From contig DIJW01000165.1 of assembly GCA_002421475.1 (NCBI GenBank), positions 10,719 through 17,080 on the forward strand: a stretch of 6,362 nucleotides of DNA. Reading direction: 5' to 3'. The first letter of the stretch is position 1, and each line of letters starts with the position of its first letter. The position numbers and the translations under genes are program-made. The DNA comes from Thiomicrospira sp. UBA5634. GTDB lineage: Bacteria; Pseudomonadota; Gammaproteobacteria; Thiomicrospirales; Thiomicrospiraceae. A model generated the notes under the pieces. It had not been told where the DNA came from. It saw only the letters and a list, made by a program, of their open reading frames with translations, and made no database searches. Below, piece after piece: positions 1 to 5,393 of this stretch.

Positions 1-443
1 ACCAACTTTAACTCACTAAAGTCATACAACCCAACCGGTGGTGCGACCGAAATAACCTGCTGTACCGCTAAAGTTTGCGCCTGTTTTAAACTCACATAAC
101 TGCCAAACGAGAAACCCGCCAAAGTTAATGGCAAATCGGCAAACTGCGAACGTGCCCATTCAACCACCGCCGCCAAATCCTGCTGTTCTCCCAACCCGCC
201 ATCGTACTCGCCTTCACTTTGGCCGACGCCGCGAAAGTTATAACAGACCGTTTGCCAATGCGCATGTGCAAAGGTTTTCTCTAGGGTTGTCACCACTTTA
301 TTGTCCATGGTGCCGCCAAACTGCGGATGCGGATGACTAATCACCACCAGGCCTGGTGGTTGATGCGTTGGTATCTGACCAACACGTAATTCCAGCGCAC
401 CGACCGCGCCATCAATCAAAGTCGATTGCGTTTTTTTTAACAT
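1..443 (-). CDS. Alpha/beta hydrolase, COG2945 type (3' end beyond window)
   Basis: This is a partial gene of 147 complete codons; its C-terminus lies beyond position 1. The translation starts MLKKTQSTLIDGAVG and shows the hallmarks of the short cytoplasmic alpha/beta hydrolases of COG2945. These are HPHPQFGGTMDNKVV near residues 38-51 (the oxyanion-hole region), NFRGVGQSEGEYDGGLGE near 69-86, and the nucleophile elbow GFSFG at 110-114 with Ser112 as the expected catalytic serine. The catalytic Asp and His of the family should lie in the missing part. Family members are roughly 200-220 residues, so about two-thirds is present. The ATG is supported by AAAAGG seven bases upstream. It is divergent from pdxB with only 34 bp between the starts. 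Codons 2-5 include a run of eight A. The substrate is unknown; an esterase or acyl-peptide-type activity is only inferred from the fold. Confidence 0.88.
   Translation of the reverse strand, partial: MLKKTQSTLIDGAVGALELRVGQIPTHQPPGLVVISHPHPQFGGTMDNKVVTTLEKTFAHAHWQTVCYNFRGVGQSEGEYDGGLGEQQDLAAVVEWARSQFADLPLTLAGFSFGSYVSLKQAQTLAVQQVISVAPPVGLYDFSELKL
343..360. repeat. 18-bp perfect palindrome, AGGCCT family, site 1
   Basis: ACCACCAGGCCTGGTGGT is a perfect palindrome and the longest member of a family that recurs through the window. It lies inside the alpha/beta hydrolase gene, where it encodes Pro-Pro-Gly-Leu-Val-Val just before the HPHP motif. It contains two abutting CCWGG sites around a GGCC centre. 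The function is unknown. Confidence 0.8.
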
Positions 444-477
444 ACGTTATCCTTTTGAATCCTTAAATCCTGTCGCA

Positions 478-1629
478 ATGAGCAATCCGATGAGCCCAAC
501 AACCGAAAAACAAATCATTATTGATGATGCCGTTCCCTACGCTGAAGCGATGTTTTCTCATCTTGGCAACATCATTTTAATGCCGGGTCGAGACATCAAT
601 GCCGACAGTGTTCGCCAAGCTGACGCATTAATTGTAAGGTCGCGCACACAAGTCAACGCCGAATTACTTGCGCAAAGCCGAGTTAAATTTGTCGGCAGTA
701 CCGTGGTGGGTTTAGACCATGTCGACCAGGCCTGGTTGTCGCAACAAGGCATTCATTTTTATTCCGCCCAGGGTTGCAACGCCAATTCGGTTGCCGAATA
801 TATTATCGCCGGATTATTACAACTGGCACAGGATCATCATTTTACTTTAAGCCAAAAAACCCTTGGCATTATCGGCGTAGGTCACGTTGGCAAACTTGTG
901 CACATTAAAGCGCAAGCGCTTGGCATCAACTGTTTATTAAACGATCCGCCGCGTGCCCGCATAGAAGGTAGCACGAAGTTTACTGAGCTCAACACCTTGT
1001 TGACCGAAGCCGACATCCTTACCGTTCACACCCCACTCACCAACGATGGCATTGACCCGACTTATCAACTGCTAAATGCCGAAAATATGGCATTACTCAA
1101 ACCCAACGTAATCATAATTAACGCCGCACGCGGCGGCATTATTGATGAGCAGGCCTGGTGCAACACACCAACCCTCGCCAATATTATTGACTGTTGGGAC
1201 AACGAACCGTTTATTAATGCAGATTTATACGCCAAAGCCGATTACGCCACGCCGCATATTGCAGGCCATTCACTCGAAGCCAAAGTCAACGGCAGCGGCA
1301 TGGTGTATCAACAATTGTGTCAATTCTGGCAAATAACACCACAAACAAAATGGCAGGCATTGTTGCCCAAAACGCCAGCACCATTAGAAATTCCACCACA
1401 TTCGACTGACACCCAAACTATTTTGCACCAAATAATTAAACAAACTTATGATCTGCAGCTTGATGACCGCGCAATTCGGCACGCCGATATTAGCGCAGTA
1501 CACAACCAATTTGAGCTTTACCGTCGTCACTACCCAATACGTCGGGAATGGCCGAATTACAAAGTCTCAAGCCACACCAATACGACACTAAAACCAATTC
1601 TAAAAACACTTGGTTTTGACATGGATTAG
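478..1629 (+). CDS. pdxB: 4-phosphoerythronate dehydrogenase PdxB
   Basis: This cytoplasmic NAD-dependent enzyme oxidises 4-phospho-D-erythronate to 2-oxo-3-hydroxy-4-phosphobutanoate, the second step of the DXP-dependent pyridoxal 5'-phosphate pathway. At 383 residues it is close to E. coli PdxB (about 378). The order is as expected: a split catalytic domain opening with IIIDDAVPYAEAMFSHLG (residues 13-30), the Rossmann motif GIIGVGHVG (130-138) with the following LLNDPPRA, and a C-terminal PdxB-specific dimerisation domain (roughly 300-383). The D-2-hydroxyacid dehydrogenase triad is present as Arg218 (INAARGG), Glu243 (WDNEP) and His260 (PHIAGH). The N-terminus carries about ten extra residues relative to E. 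coli, and no Shine-Dalgarno sequence is visible before ATG 478. ATG 490 is an alternative start, also without a clear ribosome site. No pathway neighbours are adjacent. The gene contains two AGGCCT-family palindromes. Confidence 0.96.
   Translation: MSNPMSPTTEKQIIIDDAVPYAEAMFSHLGNIILMPGRDINADSVRQADALIVRSRTQVNAELLAQSRVKFVGSTVVGLDHVDQAWLSQQGIHFYSAQGCNANSVAEYIIAGLLQLAQDHHFTLSQKTLGIIGVGHVGKLVHIKAQALGINCLLNDPPRARIEGSTKFTELNTLLTEADILTVHTPLTNDGIDPTYQLLNAENMALLKPNVIIINAARGGIIDEQAWCNTPTLANIIDCWDNEPFINADLYAKADYATPHIAGHSLEAKVNGSGMVYQQLCQFWQITPQTKWQALLPKTPAPLEIPPHSTDTQTILHQIIKQTYDLQLDDRAIRHADISAVHNQFELYRRHYPIRREWPNYKVSSHTNTTLKPILKTLGFDMD
725..736. repeat. 12-bp palindrome ACCAGGCCTGGT, site 2
   Basis: This is an exact copy of the shared 12-bp core, lying inside pdxB, where it is read as Asp-Gln-Ala-Trp (residues 83-86). 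The reading frame relative to the motif differs from that in site 1. Confidence 0.75.
1150..1159. repeat. Partial copy CAGGCCTGGT, site 3
   Basis: Ten of the twelve core bases are kept, with a perfect 8-bp palindrome CAGGCCTG at the centre. It lies in pdxB and is read as Gln-Ala-Trp (residues 225-227), using the same codons CAG GCC TGG as site 2. It is weaker than the other sites and could be chance. Confidence 0.45.
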
Positions 1630-1714
1630 GTAACGCTAATATTAGAAGATAAACAAGTCCTAATAAATTTTTGTTATTCGCGGCCAAAAAAAATGATTTT
1701 CTCTTTTGCTGAAT

Positions 1715-1733
1715 ATAAGAGTAATCTTATTTT
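1715..1733 (+). terminator. Weak A+T-rich hairpin after pdxB
   Basis: ATAAGA, a GTAA loop and TCTTAT form a six-pair stem followed by TTT. It sits 85 bp after the pdxB stop and 70 bp before the next start, so it could be a weak terminator. The stem has a single G-C pair and the U run is short. The same bases could instead belong to the promoter of the lipoprotein gene. I found no convincing -35/-10 pair in this 173-bp gap. Confidence 0.22.
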
Positions 1734-1802
1734 CGAACTCGCGGCGGGCTTTTAATTTCAGACTCCGACGCCAACAAACACAAACCATTGAGGAACTAGT
1801 TC

Positions 1803-2375
1803 ATGAAAACCATCACAATGTTAAAAGTAGGCTTTTTAGCCGGTTTAATCGCACTTATGTCAGGTTGCGGTACCATCAAGTCAGCCGGAAACTTAGAAGA
1901 AGGCGCATGGGGCACATTTAACGAAATTTGGGATCGCTGGGTAGAAAGCGACGGTGATATTGGTTACGCGGTAGTGTGGCACCGTAAAGTTGCTGAAGGC
2001 TTGTCATTACAAGACGTTATGGACACGTTAAATAACATCGCCATCGAAACACCAGGTCTAATGAACGTGGGTGAATTACCGCTTTCTAAAGAACTAAACG
2101 CTCGCGGCATTGAATCAGGTATCGTACATATTGCTTCTTTCTGTAACCCAGAAACAGCACGTGTAATGTTGGACTTCAGCCCAGCAATGAGCGCCATGTT
2201 GCCATGCCGTATCGCCTTCGTTGAACAAGAAGACGGTTTACACATGTACACCATGAACATGGACATGATGGTCAAAATGGGCAAAAAAATGCCAGAGCCA
2301 TTGCGTTCACTAGCTTATGATAAACGTAACGCTATCTGGGATATGATGGAAAAAGGTTCTTCAGGCGACTTCTAA
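1803..2375 (+). CDS. DUF302-family outer-membrane lipoprotein
   Basis: This predicted lipoprotein has 190 residues. The signal peptide has MKTITMLK, a hydrophobic core, and a lipobox ALMSGC with Cys22 as the lipidated residue. The +2 residue is Gly, not Asp, so Lol sorting to the outer membrane is expected. Residues about 52-160 look like a DUF302 domain: GYAVVWHRKVAEGLSLQDVM, then IASFCNPETARVMLDFSPAM (110-129), then LPCRIAFVEQEDG (133-145). Cys114 and Cys135 fall in the conserved C-N-P and L-P-C positions typical of one DUF302 branch. The stretch 148-163 is methionine-rich (seven Met in 16 residues). DUF302 has no settled function, so none is assigned. The start is fixed by GAGGA eight bases before ATG. 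The gene stands alone; a REP half-unit begins 12 bp after its stop and a terminator follows. Confidence 0.82.
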   Translation: MKTITMLKVGFLAGLIALMSGCGTIKSAGNLEEGAWGTFNEIWDRWVESDGDIGYAVVWHRKVAEGLSLQDVMDTLNNIAIETPGLMNVGELPLSKELNARGIESGIVHIASFCNPETARVMLDFSPAMSAMLPCRIAFVEQEDGLHMYTMNMDMMVKMGKKMPEPLRSLAYDKRNAIWDMMEKGSSGDF

Positions 2376-2386
2376 GCCCGATACCT

Positions 2387-2408
2387 TGTCGGGTTAAAAC
2401 CCGACCCA
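2387..2408 (-). repeat. Solitary REP half-unit
   Basis: GTCGGGTTAAAACCCGAC (2388-2405) is identical to the right-hand hairpin of the two full REP pairs in this window, but the terminal CCTAC is replaced by CCCAC. It starts 12 bp after the lipoprotein stop. The preceding CCCGA at 2378-2382 can also pair with TCGGG, giving an alternative hairpin. It reads as a degenerate single REP. Confidence 0.65.
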
Positions 2409-2428
2409 CATTGATACATGGTCAAACT

Positions 2429-2466
2429 AAAAACCACCAACGCCCACCAGGCCTGGTGGTTTTTTT
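2429..2466 (+). terminator. Rho-independent terminator built on palindrome site 4
   Basis: CCACCA, a GGCC loop and TGGTGG form a six-pair, G+C-rich stem followed directly by seven T (2460-2466). This is a strong intrinsic terminator for the DUF302 lipoprotein gene. An alternative, longer pairing uses AAAAACCACC (2429-2438) with GGTGGTTTTT (2455-2464), which would also work in the reverse direction. The hairpin itself is a copy of the AGGCCT-family palindrome found elsewhere in the window. Confidence 0.75.
2444..2459. repeat. 16-bp perfect palindrome, AGGCCT family, site 4
   Basis: CCACCAGGCCTGGTGG is the only full-length intergenic member of the family in this window. It serves as the stem of the terminator after the lipoprotein gene. 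It shares 16 bases with site 1, which lies inside a coding region. Confidence 0.8.
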
Positions 2467-2478
2467 ATAGCTGCGGCA

Positions 2479-2525
2479 CTACCTGTCACTGCGAGGCCAG
2501 AGGCCGTGGCAATCTCAGACAGTAG
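2479..2525. repeat. Imperfect inverted-repeat element, CTAC...GTAG ends
   Basis: The outer arms CTACCTGTC (2479-2487) and GACAGTAG (2518-2525) are inverted with one bulge. Inside are TGC/GCA and GGCC/GGCC pairs around an AGA loop (GAGGCCAGAGGCCG). The core with GCGAGGCC and GTGGCAATCT resembles a dispersed intergenic repeat type I recognise from many proteobacterial genomes. Its last four bases are the GTAG head of the adjoining REP pair, so the two elements abut or overlap. Confidence 0.5.
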
Positions 2526-2588
2526 GTCGGACTTTAGTCCGACAACCAAAACCGCAAGCTTGGTTTGTCGGGTTAAAACCCGACCTAC
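2522..2588. repeat. REP pair (BIME-like), copy A
   Basis: Two REP hairpins face each other. The left one has a GTAG head followed by the stem TCGGACTTTAGTCCGA; the right one is GTCGGGTTAAAACCCGAC ending CCTAC. The ends are 9-bp inverted repeats, GTAGGTCGG and CCGACCTAC. A 5' GTAG tetranucleotide followed by an imperfect palindrome is the signature of REPs mobilised by TnpA-REP (RAYT) transposases. The spacer can also pair (AACCAA/TTGGTT). It lies between the lipoprotein gene and the FadL-type gene. A near-identical pair lies at 5245-5310. Confidence 0.8.
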
Positions 2589-2603
2589 TATGTAACCGAA
2601 CTC

Positions 2604-2625
2604 GTAGGTTGAATTTCAGTCCAAC
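2604..2625 (+). repeat. Degenerate REP unit
   Basis: GTAGGTTGAATTTCAG followed by TCCAAC matches the left REP unit of the full pairs with several C-to-T and G-to-A type differences. The GTAG head is kept but the stem is weakened. It sits 15 bp after copy A, consistent with an old, decaying unit in the same cluster. Confidence 0.5.
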
Positions 2626-2626
2626 A

Positions 2627-2878
2627 AAAAAACAGTACATAAACCAAAGAGGAACAACCCGTAATATACGTTAAACAACAACCATTAAAATAGTATGGAA
2701 ACATTCACTCAATTTATAACCTGACGCCTAAATATTAATTTATTTTATAGGCCTATACTAATTTCAATATCACCATTTCATTTTATTATCAAAAACTTAT
2801 GTCTTATTAAATCCTCAAATAGGCCATAAAAATTCTTTGATTATCTTTTGCTTTTTTTTTGCGCCATAGTAGCTCCAG
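2627..2878. other. A+T-rich gene-free stretch before the FadL-type gene
   Basis: I see no credible reading frame, RNA gene or clear sigma-70 promoter here. It holds the 12-bp palindrome TATAGGCCTATA (2746-2757), which shares the AGGCCT core of the recurring family with different flanks. A TATACT hexamer at 2754-2759 lacks a matching -35. A run of nine T lies at 2852-2860. The stretch probably contains the promoter of the downstream outer-membrane protein gene, but its position cannot be fixed by eye. Confidence 0.4.
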
Positions 2879-2898
2879 CGCAATAAATGATCATTGCG
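2879..2898. promoter_or_regulatory. Inverted repeat, candidate operator of the FadL-type gene
   Basis: CGCAAT (2879-2884) and ATTGCG (2893-2898) are perfect 6-bp inverted arms separated by eight bases. A nested 10-bp palindrome AATGATCATT (2886-2895) overlaps the right arm. The site lies about 50 bp before the start codon, where a repressor or activator could act. I do not recognise it as the site of a known regulator. Confidence 0.3.
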
Positions 2899-2946
2899 AA
2901 TAACAAAAATCTTTCAGATAAAAGATCACTAAAAAAGGATACACAG

Positions 2947-4158
2947 ATGAAAAAAACCAAACTCGCGCTAGCCATCACCGCTGCTTCTTTTGTAGCCACT
3001 CCGGTTCTTGCAACCAACGGTACTAACATGGTTGGCCTTGGTGCACAATCTGCTGCAATGGGTGGCACAGGTGTCGCGGCTTATTACGGCGCAGAAAACG
3101 TCGTGGTTAACCCAGGCCTAATCGGTAAAGCAGTCGGCTCTGAATTTGCTTTTGGAGGCACAGTGTTTATGCCTTCAGTGTCAACAGATTATGCAGGACA
3201 GGGCGCTAAAGATAGTACAGCTAACATGAACTTGATTCCATCCGTTTCTTTAGTTAGCCGTATTGATGACCAACTCACTTTTGGTATCGGTATGTATGGT
3301 ACATCGGGCATGGGTGTTGACTACAGAGATGAAGACGGTCTAATGAATGCACAGTCAAATATGCAGATCATGCGTTTTGTATCGACCCTAGCGTTTAATG
3401 AAGCAAACTTTGGTGTTGGTTTTTCTCCAATAGTTCAATATGGCTCACTTGACATTCATTATGATGCCGCTGCATTTAATGGGGGCACATCAAAACCTAC
3501 TGGCTCAGGAATGGCTTCAGACTTAGGTATTGGCTTTAGTTTAGGGGGATATTTTGACCTCACTAAAGAGCTAACCCTTGCTGCGGCCTACACAAGTGCA
3601 ATCAATATGAAATACGAAGGCCAGCTATCTACTGCCTCATCAAACTTTGTTGGCATGATTCCAGCAGCTTTTGGTGATGAACTGGAACAACCTGCTGAAT
3701 TAAAATTAGGTGCGGCTTATACCATGGGTAATATGCTCTATACCGCTGATTTTAAACAAATCGCGTGGAGTGCCGCGAAAGGTTATAAAGACTTTGGTTG
3801 GGAAGATCAAAATGTGATTGCTTTAGGTGCGAAATTCAGCACTGAAAAATATTGGGCGGGTGTAGGTTTTAACACCGGCAATAATCCAATCAAGGAACAG
3901 GCTAATGGTGCAACTGGTGGTGGTGCAGTCATCAATATGTTTAACAATATTTTCTTCCCAGCAACAACTGAAACGCATATTAGTGTAGGTGGTGGTTATA
4001 GCTTAACTTCCCACTTAACATTGGAAGGCGCAATTGTAATGGCGCCTGAAGTTAAAACCACTGTTTCAGCACCGACAGCGACGCCTGGTACATACACTAC
4101 TAGCACAACAACCCATTCACAAATGGGTTATACCGTAACAGCACGTTACAACTTCTAA
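2947..4158 (+). CDS. FadL/OmpP1/TodX-family outer-membrane transporter
   Basis: This is a 403-residue outer-membrane beta-barrel of the family that passes hydrophobic compounds (long-chain fatty acids in E. coli FadL, aromatics in TodX) through the outer membrane. The signal peptide MKKTKLALAITAASFVATPVLA is followed by mature TNGTNMVGLG, typical of the family's N-terminal hatch region. GAQSAAMGGTGVA and the NPGLIGK segment (55-61, where FadL has NPA) follow. Later family features are QPAELKLGAAYTMGN near 248-262, DFKQIAWSA, and a C-terminal strand ending Tyr-Asn-Phe, the aromatic end read by the BAM complex. The start at 2947 is preferred over an in-frame ATG 60 bp upstream because it has AAGGA a few bases before it and gives a clean signal peptide. 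A strong terminator follows, so the gene is probably monocistronic. The substrate cannot be told from the sequence. Confidence 0.92.
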   Translation: MKKTKLALAITAASFVATPVLATNGTNMVGLGAQSAAMGGTGVAAYYGAENVVVNPGLIGKAVGSEFAFGGTVFMPSVSTDYAGQGAKDSTANMNLIPSVSLVSRIDDQLTFGIGMYGTSGMGVDYRDEDGLMNAQSNMQIMRFVSTLAFNEANFGVGFSPIVQYGSLDIHYDAAAFNGGTSKPTGSGMASDLGIGFSLGGYFDLTKELTLAAAYTSAINMKYEGQLSTASSNFVGMIPAAFGDELEQPAELKLGAAYTMGNMLYTADFKQIAWSAAKGYKDFGWEDQNVIALGAKFSTEKYWAGVGFNTGNNPIKEQANGATGGGAVINMFNNIFFPATTETHISVGGGYSLTSHLTLEGAIVMAPEVKTTVSAPTATPGTYTTSTTTHSQMGYTVTARYNF

Positions 4159-4170
4159 TGTTGTAAAAAA

Positions 4171-4185
4171 GCGTGCTTAGCACGC
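4171..4185 (-). terminator. Hairpin with U-tract on the minus strand
   Basis: GCGTGC, TTA and GCACGC form a perfect six-pair stem 12 bp after the FadL-type stop. It is preceded on the plus strand by AAAAAA (4165-4170). Read on the minus strand, it is therefore a G+C-rich hairpin followed by six T, the form of an intrinsic terminator. No minus-strand gene ends here, so it may block antisense transcription into the upstream gene or simply protect the 3' end of the plus-strand message. Confidence 0.45.
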
Positions 4186-4209
4186 ACTGTTTCTCCTAAT
4201 AGAGCTTTG

Positions 4210-4234
4210 AGCCGGACAATTGTCCGGCTTTTTT
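4210..4234 (+). terminator. Rho-independent terminator of the FadL-type gene
   Basis: AGCCGGACAATTGTCCGGCT (4210-4229) is a perfect 20-bp palindrome ending in a run of T to 4234. It folds into an eight-pair stem with an AATT loop and a following U run. It ends the FadL-type transcription unit 50 bp after the stop. Confidence 0.9.
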
Positions 4235-4296
4235 ATTTCGAACAACTACAATAAAGCAACCACTCAATACCACCCTCTTCCTCATACTAAAAATTC

Positions 4297-4325
4297 TTCA
4301 CAACACCTTTTTTATTCATTAAAAC
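4297..4325 (+). promoter_or_regulatory. Candidate sigma-70 promoter for the SDR gene
   Basis: TTCACA (4297-4302, five of six to TTGACA) and TAAAAC (4320-4325, four of six to TATAAT) are 17 bp apart and about 60 bp before the ATG of the next gene. They lie downstream of the preceding terminator, so this gene needs its own promoter. Found by eye only. Confidence 0.3.
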
Positions 4326-4385
4326 TTCGGCATACTACACCCAAAATTAAACCCCACATTTAGACAAGCGGATGACAAGGATTTT

Positions 4386-5210
4386 ATGGCTAAGATACTG
4401 ATCGCAGGCTGCGGTGACATTGGATGTCGCCTCGGATTAGAGCTGACAACCGAAGGACACGAAGTATACGGTTTACGCCGCGATGGCGATAAAATTCCGT
4501 CACCAATGATTGCTATTTCTGCCGATCTCAATAACCAGGACGAACTTAACTTACCTGACGGGTTAGATTATGTGTTTTATACTGCCGCTGCCGGCAAATA
4601 TAACGACTTTGCATATTATCAAGCCTATGTATCAGGCTTAAAAAACCTTATCCATGCGTTAGCCGGTCAAACGATTAAACGTTTGTTTTTCACCTCCAGC
4701 ACCTCGGTTTTTAGTCAATCCGAAGGGGAATGGGTCACGGAAGAAAGCCCAGCTGAAGAACACAACTTTTCCAGCAAACGTTTATTGGAAGGTGAAGCTT
4801 TAGCCTTGGATTGCGGCTGGGCAGCAACCATTGTGCGATTTGGTGGCATTTACGGCCCTGGGCGCACCCATATTATCGACTTGGTAATGAAAGGCAAAGC
4901 GCAGTGCATGGAGGATGTGTACAGCAATCGCATCCATACCGATGATTGTGTCGGCGTGTTTAAACACCTAATGAACTATCCAAAACTCGAGAACTTATAT
5001 ATCGGTGTCGATAATCAACCTACACCTTCTTGTGAAGTGTATGAATGGCTGGCAGAACAATTAAGTGTCGGTTATATCGAACACACCGAGCCAAGTGAAT
5101 CCAGCCGTGGACAGCGTACGAATAAACGTTTATCCAACGCGAAACTGCGTGCTACCGGCTATGAATTTAAATATCCAACCTATCAAGAAGGTTACGGCAG
5201 TTTAATTTAG
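4386..5210 (+). CDS. SDR-superfamily NAD(P)-binding protein, YeeZ-like
   Basis: This 274-residue cytoplasmic protein is related to NAD-dependent epimerase/dehydratases (COG0451) and has the length of E. coli YeeZ. The Rossmann start ILIAGCGDIGCRLG gives GxGxxG at residues 8-13, and YTAAAGKY follows beta-strand 4. RLFFTSSTSVFSQSEGEW (99-116) is the family's serine region. VRFGGIYGPGR (150-160), NRIHTDD (181-187) and the closing TNKRLSNAKLRATGYEFKYP (245-264) are typical of this subgroup. The usual YxxxK catalytic pair is not intact: the expected position reads N127-F-S-S-K131, keeping Lys but not Tyr, so classical SDR chemistry is uncertain. The start has AAGGA four bases upstream. It is flanked by the FadL terminator and a REP pair, so it is likely its own transcription unit. 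No substrate is assigned. Confidence 0.85.
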   Translation: MAKILIAGCGDIGCRLGLELTTEGHEVYGLRRDGDKIPSPMIAISADLNNQDELNLPDGLDYVFYTAAAGKYNDFAYYQAYVSGLKNLIHALAGQTIKRLFFTSSTSVFSQSEGEWVTEESPAEEHNFSSKRLLEGEALALDCGWAATIVRFGGIYGPGRTHIIDLVMKGKAQCMEDVYSNRIHTDDCVGVFKHLMNYPKLENLYIGVDNQPTPSCEVYEWLAEQLSVGYIEHTEPSESSRGQRTNKRLSNAKLRATGYEFKYPTYQEGYGSLI

Positions 5211-5244
5211 TCCGTCTTTGCAAACGCAGTAATTCTACGCCCTT

Positions 5245-5310
5245 GTAGGTCGGACTTCAGTCCGACAAGCTCTATTGAAAGGCTTATTGTCGGGTTAAAA
5301 CCCGACCTAC
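5245..5310. repeat. REP pair (BIME-like), copy B
   Basis: It has the same architecture as the pair at 2522-2588: GTAGGTCGG and CCGACCTAC ends, a left stem TCGGACTTCAGTCCGA, and a right hairpin GTCGGGTTAAAACCCGAC identical to copy A. Only one base of the left loop differs, while the central spacer is unrelated in sequence but of almost the same length. It lies between two convergent genes, a common REP location. The hairpins could slow or protect 3' ends of both messages but lack a U run. Confidence 0.82.
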
Positions 5311-5393
5311 TTCTATTCTGAAGTTCTATGACTGACACATTGTTTTCAGCCCAACAAGTAAAAAAGCTCATTTCAAGCCGTATATTGGCATCA

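Noticed and set aside
128..340. Plus-strand open frame of 70 codons
   Set aside because: It is the antisense shadow of the alpha/beta hydrolase, whose minus-strand translation shows clear family motifs. The shadow protein is low-complexity Pro/Arg-rich with no ribosome site.
431..438. Run of eight T (A on the coding strand) at hydrolase codons 2-5 as a phase-variable tract
   Set aside because: A run of eight A in AAA lysine codons is common, and nothing else suggests contingency control of a housekeeping hydrolase.
1706..1921. Plus-strand frame overlapping the lipoprotein start
   Set aside because: It begins at a TTG in the A+T-rich leader, is basic and motif-free, and overlaps the lipoprotein signal peptide in another frame.
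1964..2284. Minus-strand open frame of 106 codons
   Set aside because: It lies wholly antisense to the DUF302 lipoprotein gene, which has a signal peptide, lipobox and strong ribosome site. The antisense product shows no motif.
2376..2626. CRISPR array or phage attachment site
   Set aside because: The repeats are hairpin-forming, inverted, few and of REP type; there are no regularly spaced direct repeats, leader or cas genes, and no integrase.
2887..2946. Upstream in-frame ATG for the FadL-type gene
   Set aside because: It would put a polar 20-residue extension before a clean signal peptide and falls in the candidate operator. ATG 2947 has the AAGGA ribosome site.
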